Source: Anaerobutyricum hallii (lineage in GTDB: Bacteria > Bacillota > Clostridia > Lachnospirales > Lachnospiraceae). Taken from it: a stretch of DNA of 64,000 nucleotides. The notes beneath the pieces were generated by a model. That model ran no database searches, had not been told where the DNA came from, and saw only the letters and a program-made list of their open reading frames with translations. The position numbers and the translations under genes were made by a program. The stretch spans positions 1,609,219 to 1,673,218 of the forward strand of contig NZ_LT907978.1 of NCBI RefSeq assembly GCF_900209925.1, written 5' to 3'. Positions 35,717-45,368 of this stretch are shown piece by piece (position 1 is the stretch's first letter; every line of letters begins with the position of its first letter).

Positions 35717-37204
35717 CTAACTTTTAAACTTTATACAGCCTTCAACAACATCCGGATTATTCTTAGATGTGATTTTATATGGTATCTCATCAATCTCATT
35801 TTTCACAAAAAGGATTGTCGGGAAAGCAACAGTTGTATTATGTTTTATGTAATCTACTTTAAGCTTTACAATATACTTATCTTCACTTGAATAGAATCCA
35901 TAACAAAACACATCTTTTATCTCATCAGTGAAATCATCACTATAATTCGGAACATATCCTGACAAACCATATGGACGTGCTCCATACGGAGTTCTTCCAT
36001 TTTGCTTTGATTCTGAATATTCAATATATTCAGATGTGCCTTCAATTCCGAACAAAATACTCATATCACAATCTGTAAGCAAATATCCCATCTCTGCATT
36101 ATTAAACTTAGGGAATTCACCTAATGTAAGCAAGGATTCTTTTGGAACTTCAAACGTAATTTCAGCATCTTCGTCGATGGCCTTACCACAATTCTGAATT
36201 GCTAATTTAATACAATTCATTCCAGAAAACGCTTTCTCAACCGGAGCCCATTCCAAAGCTTTAGAAATAGTTTCATGCAATCTTTTGATTTTCCAATATT
36301 TCTGCTTTTCTTCGGACGTTCCATTCAACTTAGGACCACTGAGTGGATTTGATGTTAAAGTATCTTTGTTTAAATTTCCAAGTTCAAAAAAGGAATCGGA
36401 CAACTCACACTCCAACTGTTCAGCCGCAACAGTAATAAACTCTTTCTCATCTTCATCTATGTCAACAGGGCTTGTAAATCCAGCAAAAAAAGTATTAGTT
36501 GTAACAGATCTACCACCTACATTCATATTAGAAATCTCCTGATACATATTCTTAATCGAAGTAATGTATTCTTTCATGGTAATCTCTGCATTTAACACGA
36601 ATGGGCATACCACCGCTTCTTCAGTCAATCTTCCAGTTTCGTCAATACCTAATAACTTTAACTTAGAACGATATTCATTGGCTGTTTCACTTACCCTCTT
36701 TTCTGTCAAAAAATGCATGGAAAGATGGGCAAAAAACATCTTTTTAAATTCTTCGTCGGATGAATAAGTGAAATATATTCCTTTGTCTTTATATTTGTCA
36801 CGGAATGCTTGTATTTTCTCATAGCCGTCACCATTTATTTTTGATGGTGGGATAGGCTTATCCGAAAAATACATAAACACTTGTTTTCCAGACTGAAGCA
36901 TAATTTCAATTTCTTCTTCTGTTCCAGAACCATTCTCATCAGTAGGTGAGCCAAATCTTGTCCAGAAAATCGCAACTGCTGCATCACATTTATTTACAAA
37001 CTGCTCGTTAAGTAATGCCTGTGGTTTTCCTCCAGACCGAGCATAAGAACTCTTACTCCAATGGCGAGTTTTTATTGTGATTCCTAAAGTTTCAGCATAT
37101 AATTCATTAAACTCATCTACTGCAGATTCAATCAATGTAACTTCTTCCTTAATATCACCTGGACAAGAAATCAAAAGGTTATATAATGTCACATTTTGAG
37201 CCAT
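35717..37204 (-). CDS. DUF4062/TIR-like N-domain protein, probable defence effector or sensor
   Basis: This 495-aa protein begins with a Rossmann-like domain of DUF4062 or TIR type: YNLLISCPGDIKEEVTLIES, ARSGGKPQALLNEQFVNKCD then AAVAIFWTRFGSPTDENGSG, TEEEIEIMLQSGKQVFMYFS. Such domains mark sensors or nucleotide-cleaving effectors in bacterial immunity. The remaining 320 residues are soluble and unassigned. It starts 3 nt after the methyltransferase stop behind GGGAGGTG and is followed closely by the HamA-like gene, so it belongs to the same operon. Catalytic activity is unproven. Confidence 0.6.
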   Translation of the reverse strand: MAQNVTLYNLLISCPGDIKEEVTLIESAVDEFNELYAETLGITIKTRHWSKSSYARSGGKPQALLNEQFVNKCDAAVAIFWTRFGSPTDENGSGTEEEIEIMLQSGKQVFMYFSDKPIPPSKINGDGYEKIQAFRDKYKDKGIYFTYSSDEEFKKMFFAHLSMHFLTEKRVSETANEYRSKLKLLGIDETGRLTEEAVVCPFVLNAEITMKEYITSIKNMYQEISNMNVGGRSVTTNTFFAGFTSPVDIDEDEKEFITVAAEQLECELSDSFFELGNLNKDTLTSNPLSGPKLNGTSEEKQKYWKIKRLHETISKALEWAPVEKAFSGMNCIKLAIQNCGKAIDEDAEITFEVPKESLLTLGEFPKFNNAEMGYLLTDCDMSILFGIEGTSEYIEYSESKQNGRTPYGARPYGLSGYVPNYSDDFTDEIKDVFCYGFYSSEDKYIVKLKVDYIKHNTTVAFPTILFVKNEIDEIPYKITSKNNPDVVEGCIKFKS

Positions 37205-37207
37205 TGA

Positions 37208-39052
37208 TTACACCTCCCAAACAGTTTCATCCCCACAAATGTTACGAATTTTAAGTCGGAGAGGTTTCTTTGTGCTGCGTATGTAACCATCCCAGAACTC
37301 CTTGGTTTTATTGCCGTCTACGATAACATAGCCATTTTTATCAATCTTGATTTCACTATCAGAATGCCACTCACCACCGTTCGCAGTGCAATCCAGGCTA
37401 AGGAATTCAATAAGTTCCAAGCCTTCTTCACTGATTTCAATCGATTTATACGGTTTCTTCGTAGAAGAATTAAGGAATGCTTTCTGATTGAATTCTGCAA
37501 TTTTAAACAACACACGATCACTCATAAATTTATCAATAGCAACAGCATATCCGCCTGCAATTTCTTCTGCATGGAATTCTGCATAATCACCAATGACAAC
37601 ATCATCAAGAATTGATTTAAGATCACGCAATTCAATTTCTACAGTCGTACTGTCATCTTCTTTGATGAAATTCATAATCTCCACTTCATCAGTAATGTCG
37701 ATATAGTAAACAATAACCTTTTTAATGTCATTATCCAATTCTGGAATCGCCTGATGAATAATACGGTTCATGGTCACTTTATCAAGAAGTTTGGATGCGC
37801 TGTCCATTAAATTTGGCACGTAAACAGGAATTGTACCAAGCTTGCTATCAGAGATAGCACCTTCCCAGAAAGAATCCAGAGAATCTTCATTTTTCAAGCC
37901 AGGAATCAAAGCTTTAATTTTATCCATTGTCTGAACCGGATTACGATAAAGTTGAACTCCATCTTTAATTTCCAGCACATCGAATTCAGCCCCATCTGCG
38001 ACAAGACGATCACGGGTTGTCTGAACAGAATTCAATCCAATATCACAATGAATAAATTTTCTGCCAAGTTTATTTGCGCAGACTGCAGTTGTTCCGCTGC
38101 CTCCAAAAAAGTCTGCAACTATTAAATTTATATCCGAAGAAGCTTGAATTGCCCTTTCAATCAATGACTCTGGTTTTTGCGTAGCATATCCAACCGGTTC
38201 TTTTTTATCTGCAGGTTGAAGCATAGACATTCTCCAGACATCATCAATAGTCTTTTCTGATGATTCCTGGTAAATTACTCTACCATTTTCATCTTTTGCA
38301 TTCACAAGCTTTTGAGTTTCAGAATCCCAAACCCTTTTAATTTGTTTAATAGTTTCATCTCTCTTTTCCTTAATGGGCGAGAAAATATATATATCGCTTT
38401 TTGTATACAGAAAAATTACATCATGATTAGATGCAAATCTGTTTACATTCCCCTGCATTTTATTGTAGTAATGCCAAACAATTTCATTCAGAAAATGTGA
38501 TTCTCCAAATACTTCATCCAATAAGATTTTTACATAATGACCTATATGCCAATCAAGATGAACATAAATAGATGCCGTTTCGCTCATTATAGACTTAATC
38601 GCCATAAGGTTTTCATACATCCAGTTCAGATATTTTTCTTTATCCCATACATCACCATACATCTTTTCTTCAAAAGCTTTCAATTCATCTACATCCAGCT
38701 CTTGTTCAGCCTGTGCAATAACTTCTGCTACTTTCGGATTTCGACGAATATATACTTTCTTTGCGTAATCGGCACCACTTGCAAATGGTGGGTCAATGTA
38801 AACAAGGTCAACTTGAATGCCTTGCTCTTTAAGATAAGCACAGGCAGAAACACATTCTCCACGAATAACCATATTACCATCGGAGTTTTCGCCCACAGTT
38901 TCCTGTTTTTCCATTTCATATAAAGGCATGCCACGTTGCAATGTCATAGAAACATCGTCAGCGCCTTTGTATCTCAATATTCTGTTAAAATTACCAAGCA
39001 CAGCCTGTCCTTCCACCGGCTCCGGTATAAACGGTACATATTTAATTGGCAT
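37208..39052 (-). CDS. Type III DNA methyltransferase (Mod), N6-adenine
   Basis: This 614-aa beta-class amino-methyltransferase modifies adenine. Motif IV DLVYIDPPFASGADYAKKVY is near residue 87 and the SAM-binding motif I VADFFGGSGTTAVCANKLGR near 317, the order expected for type III Mod enzymes. The central part between them should hold target recognition. The last 200 residues are unassigned. Its start overlaps the stop of the 68-aa gene (TAATG). It protects host DNA from the upstream Res subunit. Confidence 0.9.
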   Translation of the reverse strand: MPIKYVPFIPEPVEGQAVLGNFNRILRYKGADDVSMTLQRGMPLYEMEKQETVGENSDGNMVIRGECVSACAYLKEQGIQVDLVYIDPPFASGADYAKKVYIRRNPKVAEVIAQAEQELDVDELKAFEEKMYGDVWDKEKYLNWMYENLMAIKSIMSETASIYVHLDWHIGHYVKILLDEVFGESHFLNEIVWHYYNKMQGNVNRFASNHDVIFLYTKSDIYIFSPIKEKRDETIKQIKRVWDSETQKLVNAKDENGRVIYQESSEKTIDDVWRMSMLQPADKKEPVGYATQKPESLIERAIQASSDINLIVADFFGGSGTTAVCANKLGRKFIHCDIGLNSVQTTRDRLVADGAEFDVLEIKDGVQLYRNPVQTMDKIKALIPGLKNEDSLDSFWEGAISDSKLGTIPVYVPNLMDSASKLLDKVTMNRIIHQAIPELDNDIKKVIVYYIDITDEVEIMNFIKEDDSTTVEIELRDLKSILDDVVIGDYAEFHAEEIAGGYAVAIDKFMSDRVLFKIAEFNQKAFLNSSTKKPYKSIEISEEGLELIEFLSLDCTANGGEWHSDSEIKIDKNGYVIVDGNKTKEFWDGYIRSTKKPLRLKIRNICGDETVWEV

Positions 39053-39258
39053 TATTTGATTCCTCCGTTTTTCATATAACTTACAAATTGTTCAAAAGAA
39101 TTTGCCATACTATATGATGTTATAAATTCTTGTGCCAATTTTGCTTTTTGTATGTCATCCAACTCGTCTAATGCCTTAATAAAATCAAGCAATTTATTTT
39201 TTGCATTAGTATATTTATCATCAAACTCTATGCCTACAGTAGGTCTAATTCCATTCAT
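39052..39258 (-). CDS. Small protein between Res and Mod, unknown (68 aa)
   Basis: The gene starts MNGIRPTVGIEFDDKYTNAK and is helical and mildly acidic. It is joined to both neighbours by TAATG overlaps, so the three genes form a translationally coupled block. Good ribosome sites (AAGGAGAAAG upstream) support expression. It is not a standard type III component; a fixed subunit or regulator of the Res/Mod complex is a reasonable guess. Confidence 0.75.
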   Translation of the reverse strand: MNGIRPTVGIEFDDKYTNAKNKLLDFIKALDELDDIQKAKLAQEFITSYSMANSFEQFVSYMKNGGIK

Positions 39259-42128
39259 TACGCTTTCTCCTTAAAAAACTCACAGATTTTTTGATGTGTC
39301 TGTGTCAATCTATCTTTCTCTGGCATCGTATCTTCCAAATACAGGTAATCAAAACGTTCATAACCATACGCAGCATTATTCTGTTTTGAAAACTCCGTTT
39401 CCATAAAATTCTTCTTATCTTTAAAGACTGGATCTTTGGCATAAATCAGCCCCTTGGTTTCCACTACAATAACCTTATGGATAACGCCATCTTTTCGTTT
39501 AATGATAAGGAAGTCCGGTGTGTAAATACCAATGTAATTCCATTTTCCACTGGTTTTCTTATAGCACTTGATCTTAAACTCCGTCATAGCACGGTCACCA
39601 TTGTAATACACTTCCAGACCTAATTCTTCGATAATATCGAAGGACAATACTTCTCTTAAAAATGTTTGTTCAAAACCACTGTCTGTACGATATGGCAAGT
39701 AGTGGAACGAACGATTCTTATTTGGGTGAGATGATACACGCTGTTGCAATTCCAAAACGATTCTATCGTTTCCAGTTTCTATAGCGAGATCAATTAACTG
39801 CTGTGTCTTTTTATCAACTTTCAATTTTCCCTTATCGTCAGCCATTATGTTTTCAACAACATTCTGTTTTGGATAGTAGTCATCCAGATTATCTGCATAT
39901 ATCTCAGAAGTAAAATTCGCAATGTTCAACAAATTAGCTTCTTCTGGTATCAGTTCTTCTGTTGTATTGAAATCCGTTTTGTCACAAAAAGCTTTGCGAA
40001 TATTGGCTTCTACCAACTTTTTATTGTACTTCGAACTGAAATATCGTGATCCACCTTTTTCGTATGTGATTTTTTCATATATTACTTTTAACTGCTCTGT
40101 ATATGCATTTAATTCTGCCATGGAAGGTGTTCCAAATCCACTTCTCATAATGCCATAAATCCAAGAATTAAAGGTTGCATATTCTGTACCATATTCAGCA
40201 TCATCCACCTGGATACTGATATTATTTACATTCATAGAAAGATCTGTTGTTTTGATAATATTACCTGCAATTTGCGCTGAATCAACAGATTTTTCAATAG
40301 AAACTTCAGGATTTGCCTTTTCAACAGTAAGTGTATCATAGCTGATTTTCAGCTGATAAAACTCTACTTTAGGCAACTTTAAATAAGCCGTACGATTATA
40401 ACGTTTCAAAGTAGTCTTAATGTTGTCTGCAGAAGAAAATTCTTTGAGCGAAATATGGTGCTGCCGCTCAAGCTGCATATTTAATTTTTCGGCATTGCTT
40501 TCATTCAAATATATCAGCGCCGTTTCCTGACCGTTTTTAATCACCTGACGCAAGCATCGACAAGATGTCTGTAATACCATCTTGGTTGGGCAATCTCCTT
40601 CTTGAGAAAGAATAATACCTGTAAGACTTCGACAGTCCCAACCTTCTTTACCAATCTGCACAAGCAAAACAATACGAACTTTAGAAATAGATTTATCCAA
40701 GATATCAAACTGCATCTGACTATCAGCCGACATCTTATACTGTTTATTTCCTTTGTGGAATTTAAGTATAACATCAGTACCAAGGCCATATTCAGCTACA
40801 ATACGGGATACCTGTGGATATACTGTTTCTTCTAATTTTTCGATAGTACCGCAATAAATACCCAATTTAGCTGTTAAACCATCTGCATAAACAGTGTCTT
40901 TATAAGTATCAAGAAATTCTCTGACACCCTTTTCAATAATAATGCTGCTATCTGCAATATCTGCAATTTTTACAACTGGACGTTTTAAGAAATTTCCTAC
41001 ACCGTCTATAAGTGGATAGTAATACACAATATTTGTGATTTCAGCTGTACCAATGGACAATGAATCTACAACTTTTATTTTTTCAACTTTGTCTAAATAT
41101 GGAGTACCAGAAAAACCAATTACAGAATTGACTGTATGATTCTGCGCCCATCTTGTAACTACAGCACGAAGCTTAATTTCATCACTTACTGCATGATGAA
41201 CTTCATCAATAAAGATAGACAATGATGGTAACTTACCAATTAAATTACGAAGTTCATTTGCCTGTCGGTCTTTATCGTCCTCGCTTTCTTCAAACATATT
41301 TATCTGTCCCTGTTTTTCCTGAATACGGTCAAGAATTACTTTTTCCGCATTAGTAACAGCAACAAGACCAAACAACTCAGAAAGCGGCTGATGATTAGCG
41401 ATTTTCTGAACATTTGGATTTTTTGTCTTATTTGATTTTTTTGCAGTTTTGCTTTGATCCAACACTTCAAAAGAAATCATCCTCTTGATGTCTGTTGCTG
41501 CCGGCTCCGGAAGAATCCATGATGGATTAAAGTTTTGTATTGTTTTAAGACTTGGAACCACTGATGATTTCAAACCTGATGGTGCAAATATGATAAAGTT
41601 ATGTGCAAATGACGGATTTGTTGGCTCGTTATAAGCAAAATATAAATCCAAGTAAATAAATGCCGCCATCAAATATGTTTTACCTGCACCCATAGGAAGA
41701 CTAAACAGATAATCCGTATAGGAAACACCATAAAACGCATTACGAAAGAATTCATTATAATCAATTCCCGCTGGATCTTTCTTTATCTGTTTTTCCAGTT
41801 TTTCAGATACCTGTTCACCTTTATCATTTGTCAAACATACATATTCAAACAATGCCGCAGCCGCTGGATTCTGAAACAAATATTCACGAGTGGATTTTGA
41901 CAATTCTATCTCATTCAAATCAATAGAATTAAAGAATCCCTGTCTAAACAGCTGTGTCAACGGCTTACATTCACAGGCAATTTTTAGAAACAGATATACC
42001 TTAATAGCCTCAATCTGAGCATCACGCATCTGCCCTGTTTTCTCTATATACTCAATTAAGTTTTTAACCGTACACCGTTCTGATTCATACCATTGTGTAC
42101 ACTTATTTTCTATCATTTTATAGAACAT
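39258..42128 (-). CDS. Type III restriction enzyme subunit (Res), helicase plus nuclease
   Basis: This protein of about 956 aa has Walker A LPMGAGKTYLMAAFIYLDLY near residue 146, DEAH-type LSIFIDEVHHAVSDE near 307, VIGFSGTPYLDKV near 342 and motif VI QTSCRCLRQVIKNGQE. A C-terminal PD-(D/E)XK nuclease follows near 870-890 (TPDFLIIKRKDG...VIVVETKG). This is the layout of type III Res proteins. The start MFYKMIENK was chosen because GGGAG lies 7 nt upstream; a TTG 15 codons earlier is less likely. Unusually, Res precedes Mod. Confidence 0.88.
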   Translation of the reverse strand: MFYKMIENKCTQWYESERCTVKNLIEYIEKTGQMRDAQIEAIKVYLFLKIACECKPLTQLFRQGFFNSIDLNEIELSKSTREYLFQNPAAAALFEYVCLTNDKGEQVSEKLEKQIKKDPAGIDYNEFFRNAFYGVSYTDYLFSLPMGAGKTYLMAAFIYLDLYFAYNEPTNPSFAHNFIIFAPSGLKSSVVPSLKTIQNFNPSWILPEPAATDIKRMISFEVLDQSKTAKKSNKTKNPNVQKIANHQPLSELFGLVAVTNAEKVILDRIQEKQGQINMFEESEDDKDRQANELRNLIGKLPSLSIFIDEVHHAVSDEIKLRAVVTRWAQNHTVNSVIGFSGTPYLDKVEKIKVVDSLSIGTAEITNIVYYYPLIDGVGNFLKRPVVKIADIADSSIIIEKGVREFLDTYKDTVYADGLTAKLGIYCGTIEKLEETVYPQVSRIVAEYGLGTDVILKFHKGNKQYKMSADSQMQFDILDKSISKVRIVLLVQIGKEGWDCRSLTGIILSQEGDCPTKMVLQTSCRCLRQVIKNGQETALIYLNESNAEKLNMQLERQHHISLKEFSSADNIKTTLKRYNRTAYLKLPKVEFYQLKISYDTLTVEKANPEVSIEKSVDSAQIAGNIIKTTDLSMNVNNISIQVDDAEYGTEYATFNSWIYGIMRSGFGTPSMAELNAYTEQLKVIYEKITYEKGGSRYFSSKYNKKLVEANIRKAFCDKTDFNTTEELIPEEANLLNIANFTSEIYADNLDDYYPKQNVVENIMADDKGKLKVDKKTQQLIDLAIETGNDRIVLELQQRVSSHPNKNRSFHYLPYRTDSGFEQTFLREVLSFDIIEELGLEVYYNGDRAMTEFKIKCYKKTSGKWNYIGIYTPDFLIIKRKDGVIHKVIVVETKGLIYAKDPVFKDKKNFMETEFSKQNNAAYGYERFDYLYLEDTMPEKDRLTQTHQKICEFFKEKA

Positions 42129-42201
42129 GTATTTACTCCCGTCTTTAAAATGTATATTATTATTTTTTCTCAAAGCGCAAATTTTTCACTTTGAATCACG
42201 T

Positions 42202-43092
42202 TTAATATGCAATTCTAAAATAATCCAAATACGCTTTATACTTGTCCTGTGCGCTCAGGCAGGTATCTGTCAGATATCCTTTTTCGTTGTCCCATTCCTT
42301 CAATCCACGATAATAGAACATCTTCAGATTGTCCTCAATAATGAACGGAACAATATTGTATTTCAGACACTCCTTAAACATAATCAATCTGCCCACACGA
42401 CCGTTGCCGTCCTGGAACGGATGAATCCGCTCAAATTTCACATGGAAGTCCAGAATATCTTCAAAGGTCTTTTCTTCCTTAGCGCTATATTCCGTCAGCA
42501 AGGCCTTCATTTTATCGGCAACTTCTTCTGGAAGGGCTGTATCCCTGCCACTGACTTCATTCGGAAGTTTCTTATAATTACCAACAGTAAACCAATTTTT
42601 TCTGGAATCGCTGGTGCCATTCTTCAAAACCAAATGAAGTTCTTTGATGAATTTCTCCGTCAAAGTTGCTTTCGCATGATCAATAATTATGTCGATACAA
42701 CGGAAGTGATTTGCCGTTTCAATCACATCATCCACATTCAGCACTTCTTTTTCTACACCAATAGTATTAGTTTCAAAGATATATCTGGTTTGAGCATGTG
42801 TCAGGCGGCTTCCCTCCATATGGTTAGAGTTATAGGTCAAATCAATCTGTGTCTTATGATAAATCCCACCGGAGTATTTACTTGCCTTCTGCTCTTTCAG
42901 AATATCCAACAGAGTAATCGGTTCTTCTTTTCTTTTGTTGGTGCGCTCTGGTTTCTCTGCGTTTTCTGGAATATTCCATGTCTTACCAGTAAGAAACGCA
43001 CCGTTCACACGTCCTTGGGCACAGTAATTTCTAACACTGCGCTCTGACATATTCCATTTTTTTGCTATATCAGCAACTAAAAGGTATCTCAT
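42202..43092 (-). CDS. Fic family protein with N-terminal helix-turn-helix
   Basis: This 296-aa protein carries the complete Fic motif HPFQDGNGRVGR near residue 224, which transfers AMP or related groups to proteins. An inhibitory (S/T)xxxE(G/N) helix precedes it (SNHMEG), so the enzyme is of the self-inhibited, N-terminal-helix class. The first 35 residues look like a DNA-binding helix-turn-helix (DIAKKWNMSERSVRNYC). It lies 73 bp upstream of the Res start in the same orientation and may belong to the same defence unit. Confidence 0.9.
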   Translation of the reverse strand: MRYLLVADIAKKWNMSERSVRNYCAQGRVNGAFLTGKTWNIPENAEKPERTNKRKEEPITLLDILKEQKASKYSGGIYHKTQIDLTYNSNHMEGSRLTHAQTRYIFETNTIGVEKEVLNVDDVIETANHFRCIDIIIDHAKATLTEKFIKELHLVLKNGTSDSRKNWFTVGNYKKLPNEVSGRDTALPEEVADKMKALLTEYSAKEEKTFEDILDFHVKFERIHPFQDGNGRVGRLIMFKECLKYNIVPFIIEDNLKMFYYRGLKEWDNEKGYLTDTCLSAQDKYKAYLDYFRIAY

Positions 43093-43317
43093 CTACAATC
43101 CTCCGTCATAAATCAAATCCCAAAAACGTACCAATCTACTAATTAGTATATCACACCATCGGCAAAAACGCCATTCTTTTTGGCCACTGTGCTATTTTTT
43201 AGCCGATATGGCAATTATATCATCTATTAAATTTTACTTTCATTTTCGTACATGATCATGAGGCTTTTTCCGTTCAAATTGTGCAATCAAATGTAAAAGG
43301 AGGATGTTCTTTATCAA

Positions 43318-43473
43318 AATAAAAATGGCGAAGTGCTTATCGTAACACTCCGCCGAAAGCCTAACCGGTTTGAGCAAAATGATTGGTTAGGTCTGCTTTA
43401 TTATTTTATGCAATTCCACTGCATTTATACACTTAAATGTTCTTTCCAATCCGCAGGAAAATTCATTACTGCG
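43318..43473 (-). ncRNA. Candidate structured small RNA
   Basis: Downstream of a TTGACA promoter, the minus strand has four hairpins in a row. They are CGCAG/CTGCG (43452-43473), ATGCA/TGCAT (43408-43424), CCTAACC/GGTTAGG (43360-43391) and GGCGGAGTG/CACTTCGCC (43327-43354). The last is followed by ATTTTTATTTT, a terminator. The only reading frame is 13 codons. The pattern fits an independent RNA of about 155 nt. I do not recognise its family. Confidence 0.5.
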
Positions 43474-43479
43474 AGACTG

Positions 43480-43509
43480 ACTACACCATGATTATGATGT
43501 TACTGTCAA
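43480..43509 (-). promoter_or_regulatory. Promoter of the candidate small RNA
   Basis: The -35 box TTGACA (43504-43509) is a consensus match. An 18-bp spacer leads to TGTAGT (43480-43485). Start of transcription would be near 43473. It points away from hcp and toward no full-length gene within 300 bp. Confidence 0.55.
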
Positions 43510-43713
43510 GATTTCTTTTGTAAAATGCTTTCAACATGTTCCTTAAACACTGCAGAATAGACAAATATTTTTTCAAAATCTTTTCTTCTGTTGGAAATCA
43601 AACATACAAGTTGTATTTATCATATTATACTTCTAACAGAAACAAAAGTTACATGCTATTAATGAAGGGTAAAAATGATAAGAAAGATTATAGAGTAAAA
43701 GGAGAATACGAGA

Positions 43714-45318
43714 ATGAATAAAAAAATGTTTTGTTACCAGTGCGAGCAGACCGTAAGTTGTGCCGGCTGTACAGGAAATGCCGGTGTCTGTGGAAAAAAG
43801 GCAGATACAGCAAAATTACAGGACGAACTAACAGGTGCATTGATCGGTCTTGCAAGATCTATGGATGACACAACAATGATATCCCAAAATACCTGGCGTA
43901 TCATCATAGAAGGATTGTTTACTACCGTTACAAATGTAAGTTTTGATAATACAGCCATCGAAAATATGATACAAAAAGTCAGAGCTGAGAAAGAAAGACT
44001 GGTTCCTAACTGCAGCAACTGTCAGGCTCCTTGTGGCAGAACAGAGGAATACGATATGCAAAAACTTTGGAATGACGATGAAGATATCCGCTCTTTGAAG
44101 TCGCTTATCCTCTTTGGTATTCGTGGAATGGCTGCCTATGCCTATCATGCAAATGTTCTAAATTATGAAGATACTGAAGTAAATCAGTTCTTCCGCGAAG
44201 CCCTGTTTAAGATTGGTTATGAAGAAAGTGTGGAAAGACTGCTTCCTACTGTACTGAAAGTAGGAGAAATTAATCTGAAGTGTATGGCACTTCTTGATAA
44301 GGCTAATACAGAAACCTATGGAACACCAGAACCGACCGATGTTACACTCACAGTAGAAAAGGGTCCTTTTATTGTCGTAACCGGACATGATCTGAAAGAC
44401 CTGCAGCTTTTGCTTGAACAGACAGAAGGAAAAGGAATCAACATCTATACTCATGGTGAAATGCTCCCTGCCCATGCCTATCCATTCTTAAAAAAATTCT
44501 CACACTTAAAAGGAAATTTTGGAACTGCATGGCAGAATCAGCAGAAAGAGTTTGATCATCTTCCGGCTCCGATTCTTTACACTACCAACTGTTTGATGCC
44601 GCCAAAAAGTAGTTATGCTGACAGAGTATTTACAACAGAAGTGGTTGCTTTCCCAGGAGCTGTTCATATCGATGAGAAAAAAGATTTCACGCCAGTTATT
44701 GAAAAAGCTCTGGAACTGGGTGGTTACAAAGAAAATCAGATATTTTCTGGTATCAACGGCGGAACAAAAGTGACAACCGGATTTGGTCATGCAGCTATCC
44801 TATCTCATGCAAATACTGTAGTAGATGCCGTAAAATCAGGTGCAATCCGCCATTTCTTCCTGGTTGCCGGCTGTGATGGGGCTAAGCCAGGTCGAAACTA
44901 TTACACAGAATTTGTGAAACAGACACCTTCTGATAGTATCGTCCTCACTCTTGCTTGTGGCAAGTTCCGATTCAATGATCTCAATCTGGGAGAAATCGGC
45001 GGGTTGCCACGACTGATGGACATGGGGCAATGTAACGATGCTTATGGTGCAATCCAAGTTGCCGTAGCACTTGCAGATGCATTTGGATGTTCTGTAAATG
45101 AGCTTCCGCTTTCCTTCGTTCTCTCCTGGTATGAACAAAAAGCAGTCTGTATCCTGTTAACACTTTTACATCTGGGTATCAAAAACATTCGTCTTGGTCC
45201 TTCTCTTCCAGCGTTTTTGTCTCCTAATATTCTGAACTTTCTGGTAGAAAATTATGGCATTTCACCTATTACCACACCAGAAGAAGACATCAAAACGCTA
45301 CTGAACCATAACAAATAA
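43714..45318 (+). CDS. hcp: Hydroxylamine reductase (hybrid cluster protein)
   Basis: This 534-aa Fe-S protein reduces hydroxylamine or nitric oxide and protects anaerobes from nitrosative stress. The N-terminal cluster ligands are in MFCYQCEQTVSCAGCTGNAG followed by VCGK. Hybrid-cluster ligands can be seen in VTGHDLKDL, THGEMLPAHAYP, TTNCLMPP, AGCDGAKPGRNYY and LACGKFRFN. GGAG lies 9 nt upstream of the ATG. It is the only long plus-strand gene in the first 59 kb and stands alone in its transcript. Confidence 0.97.
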   Translation: MNKKMFCYQCEQTVSCAGCTGNAGVCGKKADTAKLQDELTGALIGLARSMDDTTMISQNTWRIIIEGLFTTVTNVSFDNTAIENMIQKVRAEKERLVPNCSNCQAPCGRTEEYDMQKLWNDDEDIRSLKSLILFGIRGMAAYAYHANVLNYEDTEVNQFFREALFKIGYEESVERLLPTVLKVGEINLKCMALLDKANTETYGTPEPTDVTLTVEKGPFIVVTGHDLKDLQLLLEQTEGKGINIYTHGEMLPAHAYPFLKKFSHLKGNFGTAWQNQQKEFDHLPAPILYTTNCLMPPKSSYADRVFTTEVVAFPGAVHIDEKKDFTPVIEKALELGGYKENQIFSGINGGTKVTTGFGHAAILSHANTVVDAVKSGAIRHFFLVAGCDGAKPGRNYYTEFVKQTPSDSIVLTLACGKFRFNDLNLGEIGGLPRLMDMGQCNDAYGAIQVAVALADAFGCSVNELPLSFVLSWYEQKAVCILLTLLHLGIKNIRLGPSLPAFLSPNILNFLVENYGISPITTPEEDIKTLLNHNK

Positions 45319-45368
45319 TTTTTATTCTAAAATCCAAATGAATACAAACAATCAACTCAAAATGCCAG

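Larger units (their letters stand above)
43093..43713. other. Gene-free stretch between fic and hcp
   Basis: No protein gene is supported here. It holds the fic upstream region, with GCCGAT/ATCGGC repeats near 43153 and 43200 that may be operator-like. It also contains the candidate structured RNA unit at 43318-43509 and the hcp leader. A short reading stretch ending QKKS just before that RNA promoter may be the end of a lost gene. Confidence 0.5.

Noticed and set aside
42127-43047. Open frame of 306 codons on the plus strand
   Set aside because: It is antisense to the Fic gene, has no ribosome site, and its composition (many Phe, Cys, Ile) is that of a reverse shadow.
43430-43466. 13-codon frame MNFPADWKEHLSV in the candidate RNA
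   Set aside because: Its ATG is about 7 nt from the predicted transcript start and has no ribosome site, so it was not called a gene.
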